From positions 124,001 to 188,000 of the forward strand of contig NZ_PVNH01000003.1 in NCBI RefSeq assembly GCF_003001955.1: a DNA stretch of 64,000 bases, in the 5' to 3' direction. Shown here in pieces: positions 30,227 to 38,769 of this stretch. The notes below the pieces were generated by a model. It was not told the DNA's origin, searched no databases, and saw only the letters and a list, made by a program, of their open reading frames with translations. Source of the stretch: Prauserella shujinwangii (GTDB lineage Bacteria > Actinomycetota > Actinomycetes > Mycobacteriales > Pseudonocardiaceae). A program made the translations under genes and the position numbers. How positions within the stretch are numbered: the stretch's first letter is position 1; each line of letters begins with the position of its first letter.

Positions 30227-30789
30227 GTGGCCGAGGTCCTGCTTTTCCACCACGCCCTGGGGCTGACCCCGGGCGTCCGCGCATTCGCGGACCGGCTTCG
30301 CGCGGAGGGGCACGTGGTGCACACGCCGGACCTCTTCGACGGGCAGGTGTTCGCCGAACTGGCCGAGGGAGTCGACTTCGCCGAGCGGCTCGGCCTCGAC
30401 ACCGTCCTGGACCGCGGCCGCTGGCGGCCGACGACCTGCCGGGCGAGCTGGTCTACATGGGACTGTCGCTCGGCGTGCTGCCCGCGCAGCAACTGGCGCA
30501 GACCCGGGTGGGCGCGCGGGGCGCCGTGCTGCTGCACGGTTGTGTCCCGGTGACCGAGTTCGGTGACGCCTGGCCACCCGAGGTGCCGCTGCGGCTGCAC
30601 GTCATGGAGAACGACGAACTCGGTGACGTCGACGTGGCCCGCAACGTCGCCGCCACGGTGGGGAACGCGGAGCTGTTCCTGTACCCGGGCAACGGGCACC
30701 TGTTCACCGATCCCGGCTCGCCGGACCACGACGAGCCCGCCGCGAGCGCGGTCGAGCGGCGTGTGCTGCGGTTCCTCGCTGCCCGCTAG
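30227..30789 (+). pseudogene. Dienelactone-hydrolase-family gene broken by a frameshift
   Basis: From GTG 30227 the product reads MAEVLLFHHALGLTPGVRAF to about FAERLGLDTVLDRG, a clear DLH N-terminus. Near 30400-30430 the homology moves to another frame (AADDLPGELVYMGLSLGVLP, then RGAVLLHGCVP, LHVMENDELGDVDVARNVAA, GNGHLFTDPGSPDHDE) up to TAG 30787-30789. The nucleophile position in MGLSLG, an acidic residue near ENDE and the His of NGHLF are thus in the second frame. A single-base indel is enough. It is either a recent pseudogene or a sequencing error. Confidence 0.72.
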
Positions 30790-30855
30790 CCTCGGCCCGC
30801 GCGCGGCGACGAAATTGGATTCCCGGCGCACCGCGCGCGCCACTATGGTGAGCCG

Positions 30856-31290
30856 ATGTCGTCGGTCAAGCAGGTCCAGGTCACGTTCGACTGCGCCGAA
30901 CCCGGGCGGCTCGCCCGTTTCTGGTGCGAGGTGCTGGGGTACGTCGTGCCGCCGCCACCGGAGGGGTTCGCCACCTGGGACGATGTCGATCGCTCGTTGC
31001 CGCCCGAGCGGCAGGGTTCGGCGTTCGCCTGCGTCGATCCGTCGGGTGTGGGACCGCGGCTGTTCTTCCAGCGCGTTCCCGAAGGCAAGGTCGTCAAGAA
31101 CCGGCTGCATCTGGACGTGCGGGCTGGGACCGGGCTCGTGGGTGAAGAGCGCCTCGCCGCGCTCGAGGCCGAGTGCGCACGCCTGGTCGCGCTCGGGGCG
31201 GTACGCGTGCGACTGCTGGTTGCCGATGACCACGACGAGTCGTGCATCGTGATGCAGGACATCGAGGGCAACGAGTTCTGCCTCGACTGA
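30856..31290 (+). CDS. VOC-family protein (glyoxalase-like)
   Basis: This 144-residue protein (VKQVQVTFDCAEPGRLARFW to MQDIEGNEFCLD) is of the small VOC superfamily that is common in actinobacteria. It has one betaalphabetabetabeta repeat at each end with GRLARFWCEVLGY and RLHLDVRAG. The substrate is unknown. It ends 28 bases before a convergent tetR gene; no hairpin is evident between them. Confidence 0.82.
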   Translation: MSSVKQVQVTFDCAEPGRLARFWCEVLGYVVPPPPEGFATWDDVDRSLPPERQGSAFACVDPSGVGPRLFFQRVPEGKVVKNRLHLDVRAGTGLVGEERLAALEAECARLVALGAVRVRLLVADDHDESCIVMQDIEGNEFCLD

Positions 31291-31318
31291 GAAGCCGCCG
31301 ACGGTCCGAGGAAACGTC

Positions 31319-31972
31319 CTAGCCGGACAGTTGCTCGCCGAGTTCCCGGCACAGGTCGGCGAAGGCCCGCTTGCCAGCCGTGATGTCGCCGGAGCCGTCG
31401 GGTGGCTCGGCGAGATCGGTGAGCATCGTCGTCAGCAGCTCGATCGCTTCGGGGGACGCGCCCTGGTCGCGGCCCAGCACGGGTGGCGCGAGGATGAGTC
31501 CCGCCGAGAGCACGGCCATCGCCTCGCTCAGCGTGTCCGGATCCAGGTCGGCGCGCACGAGCCCGGCGCGCTGGAGGCGCTCGACGAATCTGCGTCCCAG
31601 CAGTACCCGCGGCGCGTACCGGGCGGGCCCGTGCCGGAGCAGCATGGTGCCGAGTACGTCGGCGTCGCGGGTGTACAGCGCGCGCATGAGCGGGCGGGCG
31701 AGCAACTCGTCGAGTGCGTGCCGGTAGACCCGCGACAGCCGGCCACCTTCCGGGTCACTGTCCACTGTGGTGTTGACGGCGGTGAGGTAGGCACGGAACT
31801 CCCGTTCCACCAAGGCTTCGGCGAGTTCTCGTTTCCCGGCGAACTCGAGATAGACGGATCCCTTCGACACACCTGCCGCCCGCGCGATGTCGTCGACCGT
31901 GGTCTTGCCCGCACCGAACCGGACGAAGAGGTCCGCCGTGGCGTCCAGGATGCGGTCCGCGCGGTCGCTCAT
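31319..31972 (-). CDS. TetR-family transcriptional regulator
   Basis: The protein is 217 residues with the N-terminal HTH DRILDATADLFVRFGAGKTT and AAGVSKGSVYLEF, and a C-terminal ligand domain. Its ATG overlaps the stop of the alpha/beta hydrolase upstream (ATGA), so the two are co-transcribed. A 24-bp dyad in front of the hydrolase is the likely autoregulatory site. The hydrolase's substrate or product may be its effector. Confidence 0.9.
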   Translation of the reverse strand: MSDRADRILDATADLFVRFGAGKTTVDDIARAAGVSKGSVYLEFAGKRELAEALVEREFRAYLTAVNTTVDSDPEGGRLSRVYRHALDELLARPLMRALYTRDADVLGTMLLRHGPARYAPRVLLGRRFVERLQRAGLVRADLDPDTLSEAMAVLSAGLILAPPVLGRDQGASPEAIELLTTMLTDLAEPPDGSGDITAGKRAFADLCRELGEQLSG

Positions 31973-32787
31973 CGGCCGTCCACCGGGTAGTGCGTGCGCA
32001 GGAAGTCGAGGAGGGTCTCGTTGAACCAGCCGGGATTGTCCTGGTTGGCGTTGTGCCCGGCGCGGGGTACCACCTCATACCGGCAGCGGGGATCCCTGGC
32101 CGCCCACCGGGGTGCGACCCTGGCGACGTTGCCCGCCCGGTCCTGGTCGCCGTGACACAGCAGAAGCGGCTGCTCGATGCGGTAACCGGGTTCCGGATGG
32201 AGGGCACCGGCGACCGCGCGCCAGACGGTGACGAATTCGGCTTTCGAGAGCCGGCTCGCGGCGTCGAGCGCGTACTCCCGCGCGGCGGGTGTCACCGCGG
32301 TGTGGGTGGCGATGGTGCGGCGCAGCGCGCCTGCCGGCCACAACCGGAACGCCAGCGGCGAGGCCGCCAGCGCCCACCGCTCCCGGCGGGAGATCGGCAT
32401 GGTGACGCACGTCGAGCCGATGATCACGACGGCGGCGACGCGCTCGGGGTGGCGGAACACGAGTTCCTGGGCGAGGTAGCCGCCGAGCGACTGCCCGCCG
32501 ACGCAGAGCGGGCCGTGCTCGCCCAGCTCGTCGAGGATCGCGAGCAGGTCCGCGGTGAGGTCGCGGGTCGAGAGGGGCAGGTCGCCGATCGGTTTCGACT
32601 CGCCGTGGCCGCGGATGTCCCAGGTGAGCGTGCGGTAGCCGGCCGCCGTGAGAGCCGGGACCTGCGGGTCGAACATCCGGTGGTCCATCGCGGCGCCGTG
32701 GCTGAACACGACGAGCGGTGCCCCGGTGGGCCCGTCCAGCCAGTAGCGCAGCCGCGAGCCCGCGCGGTCCAGGGTGCCACCGTCCAT
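31969..32787 (-). CDS. Alpha/beta hydrolase
   Basis: Chosen start ATG 32787 (MDGGTLDRAGSRLRYWLDGP), with AGGAGG 5 bases before it; GTG 32793 would overlap the ribosome site. It has 272 residues and the typical esterase/lactonase layout: oxyanion FSHGAAMDHRMF, nucleophile Ser in GGQSLGGYLAQ, Asp in HGDQDRAG and His in AGHNANQDN. It is the first gene of a two-gene operon with tetR. Confidence 0.88.
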   Translation of the reverse strand: MDGGTLDRAGSRLRYWLDGPTGAPLVVFSHGAAMDHRMFDPQVPALTAAGYRTLTWDIRGHGESKPIGDLPLSTRDLTADLLAILDELGEHGPLCVGGQSLGGYLAQELVFRHPERVAAVVIIGSTCVTMPISRRERWALAASPLAFRLWPAGALRRTIATHTAVTPAAREYALDAASRLSKAEFVTVWRAVAGALHPEPGYRIEQPLLLCHGDQDRAGNVARVAPRWAARDPRCRYEVVPRAGHNANQDNPGWFNETLLDFLRTHYPVDGR

Positions 32788-32806
32788 GCCCACCTCCTGT
32801 ACGTTC

Positions 32807-32830
32807 TGACCAATTTAGCAAATCTGGTCA
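32807..32830. promoter_or_regulatory. 24-bp dyad operator of the hydrolase-tetR operon
   Basis: The half sites TGACCA and TGGTCA flank ATTT-AGC-AAAT, giving an almost perfect 24-bp palindrome, 20 bases upstream of the hydrolase start. It is a good fit for the TetR encoded by the second gene. Confidence 0.6.
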
Positions 32831-32895
32831 ACACGTCAGAAGGGTGGGCGTGTGGATGTGCCGGTCGAACACGCTGTGCGGCGAGGCTCCGCGGC

Positions 32896-32948
32896 TCCCC
32901 AATGTGGCATTGGTTGCGTTGAACGCACCCGATGCCACATTCGGTGCG
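32896..32948. repeat. Family D palindromic repeat, intergenic copy
   Basis: The segment has CCCCAATGTGGCATTGG at the left, TGCGTT-GA-ACGCA in the middle, and ATGCCACATT at 32932-32941. Its arms are reverse complements. It matches the elements at 176-256 and 43084-43164. Confidence 0.75.
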
Positions 32949-33070
32949 GCTCGAGGCACCGTCGGCCGCGACCATCACGGCACGATGTCGATGGCGCCGG
33001 TGCGCCGGTGCGCCGGGTCCGGATCCACGATGCTGGTGCTATGCGGGACGCGGAGCGAGGGAAAGCCGCG

Positions 33071-33193
33071 ATGTGGGCGGGCGCCCTGTTCGGCCTGCTG
33101 CTCCTCGTCGTCCTGGTCGCGGCGGGACTCTTCGTGCTGCTGTTCGTGCTCTATGTCGTCACGTACCCGCTGCTGAATATCAGGGGCCTCTGA
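33071..33193 (+). CDS. Small single-span membrane protein (about 40 residues)
   Basis: From ATG 33071 (GAGGG 9 bases upstream) the product is MWAGALFGLLLLVVLVAAG followed by more hydrophobic residues and the tail YPLLNIRGL, a single membrane span. An alternative ATG at 33041 would add a charged 10-residue N-terminus (MRDAERGKAA) but has a poorer ribosome site. Homology is not recognised. It is oriented opposite to both neighbours and lies next to a family D repeat. The non-random hydrophobic composition is the main evidence. Confidence 0.45.
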   Translation: MWAGALFGLLLLVVLVAAGLFVLLFVLYVVTYPLLNIRGL

Positions 33194-33199
33194 CAGCCG

Positions 33200-34411
33200 T
33201 CACTTCAGCTCGGCGCTGGTCTTGCCCAGCAACCTGCGGGCGACGATGAGCTGCTGGATTTGTTGCGTGCCCTCGAAGATGTCCAGGATCTTCGAGTCGC
33301 GGCTCCACTTCTCCAGCAGCAGCTCCTCGGTGTAGCCGAGGGTGCCGGCCAGTTCGACGCAGCGGAGCGTGATGTCCACGACCGAGCGGCCCGCCTTCGC
33401 CTTCGCCATCGACGCCTGCAGCGAGTTGGGCTTGCGGTTGTCCGCCATCCACGCCGATTCGAGCGTCAGCAGGTACGCCGCCTCGTAGTCGGCCTCCAGC
33501 TGGAGGAACGCGGCCGCCGCCGCGTGCTGCGTGTTCGCCGGCCGGTCGTAGTCGATCGTGACTCCGGCCTCTTCCAGGATGCGCCTGGTCTCCTCCAACG
33601 CCGCCCGCGCGACGCCGACGGCCATCGCGGCCACCAGCGGGCGGGTGTTGTCGAAGGTCTGCATGACCCCGGCGAAACCCTTCTTGGTGTCGATCTCCGG
33701 GGTGCCGAGCAGGTTCTCCTTCGGCACGCGGCAGTTCTCGAACCGCAGCACCGCCGTGTCCGAGGCCCGGATGCCGAGCTTGTGTTCCAGCCGCACCACC
33801 TCGAAGCCCGGCGTGCCCTTCTCGACCACGAACGACTTGATCGCCGCGCGGCCCTTGCTCCGGTCGAGGCTGGCCCACACGACCACGGCGTCCGCGCGCT
33901 GGCCCGCGGTCACGAAGATCTTCTCGCCGTTGAGCACGTAGTGGTCGCCGTCGAGCTCCGCGGTCGCGGTGATGGCGGCCGAGTCGGAACCGCAGCCGGG
34001 TTCCGTGATCGCCATCGCGGCCCACACCCCGGCGAACTTCTTCAGCTGCTCGTCGTTGGCGACGGACGCGATGGCCGCGTTGCCGAGGCCCTGCCGCGGC
34101 ATGGACAGCAACAGCGCCACATCGCCCCAGCACATCTCGATCGTGCCGAGCACCGTGCTCAGGTTGCCGCCGTTGCGGTTGCCGTTCGACCTGCCGTCGT
34201 CCTCGCCCCGCCGCACCCCGGCGGCGCCCGCGCCGCCCTCGCCGGACGTGTTGAGCCCGTCGAGCAGGGCCGCGAACATGTCCAGTTCGGACGGGTACGC
34301 GTGCTCGGCGCGGTCGTACTTGCGGGAGATGGGCCGGAACACCTCGGCGGCGGCCTGCTGTGCCTGGTTGACGAGTGCCGCGGCCTTCTTGGGAGGTTCC
34401 AGATTGATCAT
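33200..34411 (-). CDS. Acyl-CoA dehydrogenase (FadE23-like)
   Basis: The protein is 403 residues starting MINLEPPKKAAALVNQAQQA. FAD/CoA motifs are MAITEPGCGSDSAAI and YVLNGEKIFVTAGQR, and the C-terminal block is ILDIFEGTQQIQQLIVARRL with the catalytic-position Glu in FEGTQ. A glycine-rich insertion (GLNTSGEGGAGAAGVRRGED) lies near residue 55-75. It is the second gene after a larger, divergent FadE paralogue on the same strand, as with the adjacent fadE23/fadE24 pair of mycobacteria, where such pairs are thought to form mixed tetramers. SD AAGGA precedes the ATG. Confidence 0.88.
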   Translation of the reverse strand: MINLEPPKKAAALVNQAQQAAAEVFRPISRKYDRAEHAYPSELDMFAALLDGLNTSGEGGAGAAGVRRGEDDGRSNGNRNGGNLSTVLGTIEMCWGDVALLLSMPRQGLGNAAIASVANDEQLKKFAGVWAAMAITEPGCGSDSAAITATAELDGDHYVLNGEKIFVTAGQRADAVVVWASLDRSKGRAAIKSFVVEKGTPGFEVVRLEHKLGIRASDTAVLRFENCRVPKENLLGTPEIDTKKGFAGVMQTFDNTRPLVAAMAVGVARAALEETRRILEEAGVTIDYDRPANTQHAAAAAFLQLEADYEAAYLLTLESAWMADNRKPNSLQASMAKAKAGRSVVDITLRCVELAGTLGYTEELLLEKWSRDSKILDIFEGTQQIQQLIVARRLLGKTSAELK

Positions 34412-34433
34412 GATGGTCCTTCACGAAGGGGAG

Positions 34434-34477
34434 TCGTGAGTGAGAAACGTCGTTCTCACCACGTTTCTCACTCACGA
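34434..34477. repeat. Family A palindrome between two fadE genes
   Basis: Arms 34434-34450 (TCGTGAGTGAGAAACGT) and 34461-34477 are perfect reverse complements around CGTTCTCACC. It lies 5 bases after the stop of the upstream fadE and 22 bases before the next start, so it may reduce read-through within the operon. Confidence 0.82.
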
Positions 34478-34481
34478 GGGG

Positions 34482-35813
34482 TCAGGGGAGGAGGACGCCT
34501 TCCATGACGCCGATGGCTCGCAGGTCGCGGTACCAGCGCTCGACCGGGTGCTCCTTGGTGTAGCCGTGCCCGCCGAGCAGCTGCACTCCCGCGCTGCCGA
34601 TCTGCATGCCCTTGTCGGTGGCGAGCTTGCGGGCCAGCGCGACCTCGCGCGCGAACGGCTTGCCCTGCTCGGCCCTGGCCGCCGCGCGCAGCGTGACCAG
34701 CCGCATGCCCTCCAGCTCGATGCCGATGTCGGCGATCTGGAAGGCCACGGCCTGCCGGTGGCTGATCGGTTCGCCGAACGCCTGCCGCTCGTTGGCGTAC
34801 GGGATGACGTAGTCGAGCACGGCCTTGCCGGTGCCGCACGCCATCGCGGCCCAGCCGAGCCGGGACAGCCGCACCAGCTCGGTGAACACCTCGGTGCTGC
34901 CGCCGCCGAGCAGCGCCGAGGCGGGCAGCGCGACGTTCTCCAGGTGCAGCTTGCCGGTCGCCGCGCCGCGCAGGCCCATCGCGGGTTCGGCCTCCACGGA
35001 CACGCCTTCCGTCGAGGACTCCACGAGGAACAGCGCGGGTCCCCGGCCCTCCAGATCGGCCGACACGACGAACAGTTCCGCGTCGGCCGCGCGCGGCACG
35101 AGCGACTTCACGCCGTCGAGCCGGTAACCCTTCGGGGTGCGCCGCGCCCGCGTCGTGGGCCGGAACGGGTCGTACAGCGCCGCGCGCTCCTGCAGCGCGA
35201 GCGCGGCGGCGGGCACGTTCTCGCCGACGAACGCGGGCAGGTAGGTCGCCTGCTGTTCCTCGTCACCCCACTGCACGAGCGCCGTGCTCACGGCGGACGG
35301 CGCGAGCACCGCCACCGCGAGCCCCAGGTCACCGTGTGCCAGGGCCTCGGCCACCAGCACGTTCGTGACGACGGACCGCTCCGTGCCGACCCCGCCGAGC
35401 TCCTCGGGGATGCCGACGAGCGTCACACCCAGCTCCGCGGCCCTGCCGAGCAGGCCGTCCGGCGGCGCCAGCTTGGCGTCCGCCTCCGCCGCCGCGGGCC
35501 GCAGCTGTTCGGCCGCGAACTCCCGCACGGTCTCGGCGATCATCTCCTGCTCTTCGCCGGGGGTGAGGTCGAACAGCCCCGTGTCCGGCGCGGGTTCGAG
35601 CCGCGCAGGCCTGCCGAGGCGCTGGGCGGCCTTGAACGTCCGGTTCGCCGCCCCCGCCGCCCTGAACCCGTTGCGGGTGGCCGCGGAGACCAGGTTCTCC
35701 ACGGGCTTGCGCAGCCCGACCCGGTCGAGCGTCTTCGTTCCGGCGAGCTTGGTCAGCGCGGCCAGGCCGAAGCCCATCGCGTCGCGCTTCCGCTGCGTTG
35801 TCTGTCGGGACAC
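34482..35813 (-). CDS. Acyl-CoA dehydrogenase-family protein (FadE24-like)
   Basis: The protein is 443 residues from GTG 35813 with GAGGGGA upstream. The extra N-terminal 65 residues (AMGFGLAALTKLAGTKTLDR and on) precede the dehydrogenase fold (GEEQEMIAETVREFAAEQLR). The C-terminus is AGVQLLGGHGYTKEHPVERW then RDLRAIGVMEGVLLP and stop, so the usual EGTxxIQ segment is missing apart from one Glu (MEG). This resembles the larger FadE24-type partner of a FadE23/FadE24 pair, which may be structural or supply part of the site. A perfect 18-bp palindrome is in its promoter. Confidence 0.82.
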   Translation of the reverse strand: MSRQTTQRKRDAMGFGLAALTKLAGTKTLDRVGLRKPVENLVSAATRNGFRAAGAANRTFKAAQRLGRPARLEPAPDTGLFDLTPGEEQEMIAETVREFAAEQLRPAAAEADAKLAPPDGLLGRAAELGVTLVGIPEELGGVGTERSVVTNVLVAEALAHGDLGLAVAVLAPSAVSTALVQWGDEEQQATYLPAFVGENVPAAALALQERAALYDPFRPTTRARRTPKGYRLDGVKSLVPRAADAELFVVSADLEGRGPALFLVESSTEGVSVEAEPAMGLRGAATGKLHLENVALPASALLGGGSTEVFTELVRLSRLGWAAMACGTGKAVLDYVIPYANERQAFGEPISHRQAVAFQIADIGIELEGMRLVTLRAAARAEQGKPFAREVALARKLATDKGMQIGSAGVQLLGGHGYTKEHPVERWYRDLRAIGVMEGVLLP

Positions 35814-35829
35814 GGGTCTCCCCTCACGT

Positions 35830-35847
35830 ACCTACTCGCGAGTAGGT
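35830..35847. promoter_or_regulatory. Perfect 18-bp palindrome, operator of the fadE pair
   Basis: ACCTACTCGCGAGTAGGT lies 17-34 bases upstream of the fadE24-like start. It is a typical TetR-family operator; the two-headed TetR at 37452-38645 is the nearest candidate regulator. Confidence 0.6.
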
Positions 35848-35905
35848 TAGCGCGTGGGCGGGTTCCCGCGCCAGTAGGGGCACCCTCGCGTGGGTCGCGT
35901 GCCGC

Positions 35906-37396
35906 TCAGCGGTCTCTGCTGTGGGTGAATCCCCTCGGGTGGATGTACAGCTCGCGCCGTTCCTTCGGGGCCACGGTCCGCTGGTCTGGCACGGGCAGCT
36001 CGTAGTCGACGGGCCGCCAGTGCTCCGCGTGCAGCCGTTCCGGGTCGTAGACGCTGGAGAACTTCCACAACATCCGCGCGAAGTTCGTCTGGCCCCGGAG
36101 CAGGTGCCCGGCCACGATCTTCGCCGTCTTCGCCAGTGCCGCCACGCCGAGGTGCTTGCGGTTGAGCACCGACTGGGTGTGCACGAGCTCGCGGTAGAAC
36201 TCGTCCAGTGGCAGTTTCGTCGGCAGCACCGCGTGCTGGATGTCGAACAGCCGGTAGTCCCGCGTGCTCAGCTTGCGGGACTCGGTGTGCCAGATCTCCG
36301 TGCCGGGGTAGGGCGTCATCACCGAGAGGTGCACGATCTCGGGCACGCTCATCGCCCACTCGCGCACGAGCCGGAACCGCTCGGCGTCCCACTGCGGGTC
36401 GACGATCAGGTTGATCGCCACCGCCAGCCCCATCTTCCTGGCGACCTCGAGCGCCCGCACGTTCTCGTCCGGGCTGATCCGCTTGCGGAACAGCTCCAGC
36501 CCCTCGGCGTCGAGCGCCTCCATGCCGAGGAACATGTAGTTCAGGCCGAGCCGCCGCCAGCGCTGGAACACCTCCGGGTGGCGCAGCAGCACGTCGGCGC
36601 GGGTCTCCAGGTAGTACTGCTTGCGCACGTCGCGCCGCTCCAGCTCGGCCGCGATCGCGTCGCCGTGCTCGGGCCGGATGAACGCGACGTCGTCCACGAT
36701 GAACACGCCGGGCTCCCGGATGCTCGCCAGCTCGTCGGCGGCCGCCTCCGGCGACATCTTGCGGTAGCTGCGGCCGTAGAAGGTCCAGGCCGAGCAGAAC
36801 GAGCAGTCCCACGGGCAGCCGCGGGTGAACTCGACCGAGGCCGCCGGGTCGAGCACGCCGATGAAGTACCTGTCGCGCCGGGTCAGCAGGTCGCGGGCGG
36901 GCGGCGGCCGGTCGATGGAGTCCAGCAGCGCCGGGGCGGGTCCCGAGCGGTCGGGTGTCACGGCACCGGGTGCCTCGTGCGGTGCGCCGTCCGCGGCCGC
37001 GGCGAGCAGTGCGGGGGCGCCGGTCTCGCCCTCGCCGCGCACGATCGCGTCGATGGCCCCGCCGGCCTGCGCGAGGAGGTGCTTGGCGATGAACGACACC
37101 GAGTGGCCGCCCGCGAACACGAACAGCCGGGGCGAGCGCCGCTTGAACCGCTTCGCCAGCTCGATCACCTCGGGCACGTTCGCGAGGTAGTTCAGCCCGA
37201 AGCCGACCGCGTCGGGTTCGAAACCGGTGAACTCGCGGGCCAGCTCGGCGTGGTCGTGCGTCTGCAGGTCCACGATCCGCACGTCGTGGCCGTCGGCGCG
37301 CACCGCCGCGGCGACTCGTTCCAGCCCGAGCGGCTCCAGTCGCAGGAACAGCTCGGAGTACAGCAACGCGCTGGGGTGTACCAGCAACACCCGCAT
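35906..37396 (-). CDS. hpnR: B12-binding radical SAM protein, probable hopanoid C-3 methylase
   Basis: The protein is 496 residues. An N-terminal cobalamin-binding domain (MRVLLVHPSALLYSELFLRL, DLQTHDHAELAREF, FAGGHSVSFIAKHLL) is followed by a radical SAM domain with CxxxCxxC in RGCPWDCSFCSAW near residue 205. The N-terminal HPSALLYSELFLRLEPLG and the ending HRP/DYELP-type region fit HpnR, which methylates hopanoids at C-3 using SAM and cobalamin. A related class-B methylase is the alternative. No other hopanoid genes (shc, hpnFGH) are in the window. It follows the two-headed tetR by 55 bases on the same strand. Confidence 0.68.
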   Translation of the reverse strand: MRVLLVHPSALLYSELFLRLEPLGLERVAAAVRADGHDVRIVDLQTHDHAELAREFTGFEPDAVGFGLNYLANVPEVIELAKRFKRRSPRLFVFAGGHSVSFIAKHLLAQAGGAIDAIVRGEGETGAPALLAAAADGAPHEAPGAVTPDRSGPAPALLDSIDRPPPARDLLTRRDRYFIGVLDPAASVEFTRGCPWDCSFCSAWTFYGRSYRKMSPEAAADELASIREPGVFIVDDVAFIRPEHGDAIAAELERRDVRKQYYLETRADVLLRHPEVFQRWRRLGLNYMFLGMEALDAEGLELFRKRISPDENVRALEVARKMGLAVAINLIVDPQWDAERFRLVREWAMSVPEIVHLSVMTPYPGTEIWHTESRKLSTRDYRLFDIQHAVLPTKLPLDEFYRELVHTQSVLNRKHLGVAALAKTAKIVAGHLLRGQTNFARMLWKFSSVYDPERLHAEHWRPVDYELPVPDQRTVAPKERRELYIHPRGFTHSRDR

Positions 37397-37451
37397 GTCT
37401 CGGCCTCCTCCCGCCGGGGTTCCGCGGGCACATACCCCGGCGTGTGTGAGC

Positions 37452-38645
37452 TCACACGTCGAGCACGGCCGTCATCAGCGCCACCAGCTCCGCGTCGAGG
37501 CCGGGCCGGGAGTTGACCCGGCGGGTGCGGGACAGGTCGTTGGCGATCGTCAGCGCCGCATGCACGGTGATCTTGCATTCGCGGCGGTCGAGCCCGGGGT
37601 GGACGGCGCCGAGCAACTGAACCCACGGGGCGACGTAGTCCCGCTGGATGCGAAGCAGTTCGGCGCGGTCGCGCTCGCCGACGTGCACGCGGTCGGCGGA
37701 GAACGACACCAGCAGCTCGGGGGTGCCGGTGAGGGTGCGCACGTAGGACTCCACGAGCCTGCGCAGCGCCGTGCGCTCGTCCGGTGGGGCGCTCGTGCGC
37801 AGCGCGTACTCCGCGCCGAGCGCGAGCCGGTCGGCCGCGCGCCTGCCGATGGCCCCGAGCAGGCTCGCCTTGCTGGGGAAGTGCCGGTACACACTCGGCC
37901 CCGCGATGCCCGCGGCCTTGCCGATGTCCTCCATGCTCACGGCGTGGAAGCCGCGCTTGCGGAACAGCTCGGTCGCGGCCGTCAGCACCTCCTCGCGCCG
38001 GGATCGCTTGCCGAGGGAGAGCGGGGGTGGCTCCGGTGCGGGTTCGGCGTCCGGCTCCGGGAGTGTGGTGTGCATCACCCGCAGTGCGATGTCCACGAGC
38101 AGCCGGCAGAACCGGCGCTTGGCCACGCTCGTGTGGTGCACCGAGACGCTGCCGAACACCGACAGCCCGGCCCAGCACAGCAGCTCCGCGTCGTCGGCGT
38201 CCAGCTCGGGCCGCAGACGCAGCAGCACCTTCGCCCACATCGCGAGCATCGCGGACGACCGGTGCCGGATCGTGCGCTGCGTCTCCGGGTCGAGGTGCCT
38301 GCCCTCCCAGCGCCACAGCGCGGCGACCTCGCGCCGCTCGACCGACCTGGTGGCCAGCCTGGCCAGCAGCTCACGTACCTGCTCGGGCGTCGGGTCGTCG
38401 GCCGCGAGCGCTCCCGCCGTCGCCTCCTCCATCTCCTCGATGCCCGCCAGCAGCACGTGCGCGAGGATCGCGCGCTTGTCCGCGAAGTGGCGGTAGAGCG
38501 CGGGGCCGGTGACTCCGGCCGCCGCGGCGATGTCGTTGATGCCGACGCCGTGGTAACCGCGCGCGCTGAACAGTTCGGCCGCGACACCGGCGAGCTGGTT
38601 GCGCCGGTCGCGCGGCCGTTTGTTCCGAGAGGGCTGCTCGTCCAT
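37452..38645 (-). CDS. Two-headed TetR-family regulator (tandem TetR units)
   Basis: About 397 residues carry two complete TetR units. The first HTH is NQLAGVAAELFSARGYHGVG with AAAGVTGPALYRHFADKR. The second, from about residue 225, is RREEVLTAATELFRKRGFHA with KAAGIAGPSVYRHFPSKA. A Pro-rich linker (LPEPDAEPAPEPPPL) joins them. Each half has its own C-terminal ligand domain, so one chain may act as a dimer. ATG 38645 is assumed; an ATG at 38672 is possible and neither has a good ribosome site. It is divergent from fadA-fadB and precedes hpnR, so it probably controls beta-oxidation genes. Confidence 0.87.
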   Translation of the reverse strand: MDEQPSRNKRPRDRRNQLAGVAAELFSARGYHGVGINDIAAAAGVTGPALYRHFADKRAILAHVLLAGIEEMEEATAGALAADDPTPEQVRELLARLATRSVERREVAALWRWEGRHLDPETQRTIRHRSSAMLAMWAKVLLRLRPELDADDAELLCWAGLSVFGSVSVHHTSVAKRRFCRLLVDIALRVMHTTLPEPDAEPAPEPPPLSLGKRSRREEVLTAATELFRKRGFHAVSMEDIGKAAGIAGPSVYRHFPSKASLLGAIGRRAADRLALGAEYALRTSAPPDERTALRRLVESYVRTLTGTPELLVSFSADRVHVGERDRAELLRIQRDYVAPWVQLLGAVHPGLDRRECKITVHAALTIANDLSRTRRVNSRPGLDAELVALMTAVLDV

Positions 38646-38687
38646 AGGTGAGAACACAATAGCTCGTGTCATGCAGGGAACAACCCG

Positions 38688-38718
38688 TTGACAGCAAGGG
38701 CAGGAGCAGGATTATGTT
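38688..38718 (+). promoter_or_regulatory. Putative fadA-fadB promoter
   Basis: TTGACA at 38688-38693 and TATGTT at 38713-38718, spaced by 19 bases, lie 52 bases upstream of fadA in the divergent gap. The spacer is longer than ideal, so this is tentative. Confidence 0.35.
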
Positions 38719-38769
38719 AGTGGCGATTAGCACCGCACAGCCGCCGCATCGCCAGGAAGGACCGTTGGT

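Noticed and set aside
32852-33070. Longer plus-strand frame (113 codons) including the small membrane protein
   Set aside because: The first part runs through a family D repeat and is Arg/Cys-rich without protein character; only the hydrophobic end looks real.
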